Below the pieces are notes generated by a model. The model was not told the origin of the DNA, made no database searches, and saw nothing but the letters and a program-made list of their open reading frames with translations. A stretch of 64,000 bases of DNA, taken from contig CP141127.1 of NCBI GenBank assembly GCA_035236585.1, positions 67,561,495 to 67,625,494 of the forward strand, written 5' to 3'. How positions within the stretch are numbered: the first letter of the stretch is position 1; each line of letters opens with the position of its first letter. The translations under genes were made by a program, and so were the position numbers. Source of the DNA: Warburgia ugandensis (Eukaryota > Streptophyta > Magnoliopsida > Canellales > Canellaceae). Below are positions 62,611 through 64,000 of this stretch, in pieces.

Positions 62611-63690
62611 ATGGAGAGAACGAAAACAATGGAGAAGGAGGTGGAGAGCATGCGAGGGGAAGTCGGTGGCATGAAGGAGGACATCGGATGACTACAAACC
62701 AATGTCATGGCCATTGGTGAGTACCAGCTGGAGATCCTGAACTAGATGTGGCAAAAAGAGGAAGTGGCTGAACCCCCACTACACCGAGATAGCGACAAGG
62801 GTAAAACATACGTGTTAAAAATAGGTGAGACCTCTAGTGGGAGGAAACAGGGCTACCCGAAAACGCAGAGAGTACCATGTGCACGACTTCCATCCCCAGA
62901 AGCTCGATCTTCCCATCTTCGAAGGCAACGACCGTTACAGCTGGCTCTGCAGGGCAAAGCACTACCAGATCAATCAGCTCGCAGATGGCAAGAAAGTTGC
63001 AGCGGCTACCATCTGTCTGGAAGGAGAAGCACTGGTTTCTATAGATGGACTCCTATACTCCTCTCTGATCATGGCCATTATTCCGGTCGTCTCTCATCCA
63101 ATGAATCTATCTGTTCCAGTCAAATGACGATTATGAAGCTCTTTTGAGGCTGCGACAGGAAAACTCTATCGCCGAGTACCAATGAACCTTTGAACTAATG
63201 CCGGGCCCCTTAGTAGACCTTCCCGACGAGCTTTTAAAGGGGTCCTTTATTAATGGACTATAGAAGCATATCAAGGCTAAAGTTAAGATGTTCCGAGCTA
63301 CTTCCTCAATTGGGCTTATGAAGTTGGCCCATAAAATCGAAGAGAAGAATGCAGCCCTAGATAAAATGAAAGCCAGTGGTAATCGACCTGGACCTAGGCC
63401 CAAATTTTCAGGATCCAACATCTTCTACTCAAAAGGCCAAACAGCGAAGAGAGGACATCAGCGGTAATTGCATAATTTCCCACAAAACCTAACCCGTTCC
63501 CCCGACTCCATGAAGGAGACAAGTTTCAGAGTTGACTGAGAATCTTCATTCTGGTGACTCCAATTTAAGCCGACAGGATCCCTTCCAACGACTCACTAAT
63601 TGGGAACTTAACAGAAACGAGCCCTCGATCTGTGCTTCCGATGCAACGAGAAATACACTCCTGGCCATCGTTGTAAGAACCGTTAGTTAC
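62611..63690 (+). pseudogene. G4 gag, degenerate
   Basis: Starts at ATG 62,611: MERTKTMEKEVESMRGEVGG, a coiled-coil-like N-terminus, with a stop after KEDIG. Then LPIFEGNDRYSWLCRAKHYQ and KKVAAATICLEGEALV (capsid), a one-base frameshift before FYRWTPI, ALLRLRQENSIAEYQ, FINGL and KVKMFRATSSIGLMKLAHKI. It ends with a zinc knuckle CFRCNEKYTPGHRC at about 63,630-63,671 whose Cys and His ligands are all present. Confidence 0.87.
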
Positions 63691-64000
63691 AGGTTCTCCT
63701 ACTAGCCAATGACAGCAACCCAGAATATGGTAAACCACAACCCAGAGATGAACTAGTGTAGCCCGAAGAGGAAACCCCTCAGCTAGAGTTATCCATGCGT
63801 ACAATCATAGGGTCTACGAAGGGGAACGTCATGAAACTAAACGGGACTAGGTAACAAGGAGGTGGTGGTTCCAATAAACAGCAGGACATCTCACAATTTC
63901 ATTGCCAGAAAGCTGGTTGCTAAACTTCAGCTACCAGTCAGGTGGGCGGCAGCCACTGCATCAAAGGGGCTAGAATCTTTCGCGATCTCCTCCTATCCTT
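63690..64000 (+). pseudogene. G4 aspartic protease, partial
   Basis: LLLANDSNPEYGKPQPRDEL, then LELSMRTIIGSTKGNVMKLN, then NKEVVVPINSRTSHNFIARK (from about 63,854), in the order of related pol proteins. The active-site D-S-G-A-T-H reads N-S-R-T-S-H, so the catalytic aspartate is lost. The rest is beyond the window. Confidence 0.83.

Larger units (their letters stand above)
62020..64000 (+). mobile_element. Ty3/gypsy retrotransposon G4 (plus strand), 5' part
   Basis: LTR-like sequence to about 62,567, a primer site, then gag and the start of protease in order. It is cut by the window end. It lies on the opposite strand to SWI3A and, by position, probably within one of its introns. Left target duplication not identified. 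Frameshifts and stops show decay. Confidence 0.82.

Overview
This window is angiosperm nuclear DNA: AT-rich, intron-bearing, full of long microsatellites, and built almost wholly from plant transposable elements nested in one another. One host gene is recognisable, the 3' half of a SWI3A-type SWI/SNF chromatin-remodelling subunit (59.5-61.8 kb, minus strand). The species cannot be fixed from the sequence.

Layout. 1-14,130: the 3' end of a CACTA (EnSpm) transposon (C1) whose second gene carries a decayed Ulp1-like protease domain. It is split by a minus-strand Ty3/gypsy element (G1, 1875-12,884, target-site duplication CTACA), and G1's own 5' LTR is split by a solo LTR (8688-11,295). C1 ends in a palindromic subterminal array and a CACTA terminus. 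15,106-15,292: an Au-like SINE. 15,543-34,147: a plus-strand chromovirus-like gypsy element (G2) with gag, protease, RT, RNase H and integrase remnants. Its 5' LTR is split by a 3.7 kb solo LTR, its RNase H by a 199 bp insert, its integrase by a second CACTA element (C2, 25,915-29,605), and its 3' LTR by a mitochondrial ribosomal protein S11 fragment.

34.35-42.2 kb: a large inverted duplication with a solo LTR inside one arm, a copy of an Athila/Tat leader in its loop, and an LTR cutting off its end. 42,265-52,891: a minus-strand Athila/Tat-branch element (T3) with two LTRs that keeps only gag and protease. 52.9-55.9 kb: a diverged plus-strand LTR. 55.9-59.1 kb: unassigned DNA with GT microsatellites, a second Au-like SINE and a degenerate repeat. 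59.5-61.8 kb: SWI3A exons. About 62.0-64.0 kb: the 5' part of another gypsy element (G4), probably sitting in a SWI3A intron.

None of the retroelement reading frames is intact. Insertions were placed by target-site duplications and by comparison with uninterrupted copies elsewhere in the window. No new protein system is visible. The observations most worth following are: two independent LTR insertions at the homologous motif of related LTRs, the S11 fragment inside an LTR, the gag-protease-only T3 element, the large inverted repeat, and a probable GC-AG intron in SWI3A.
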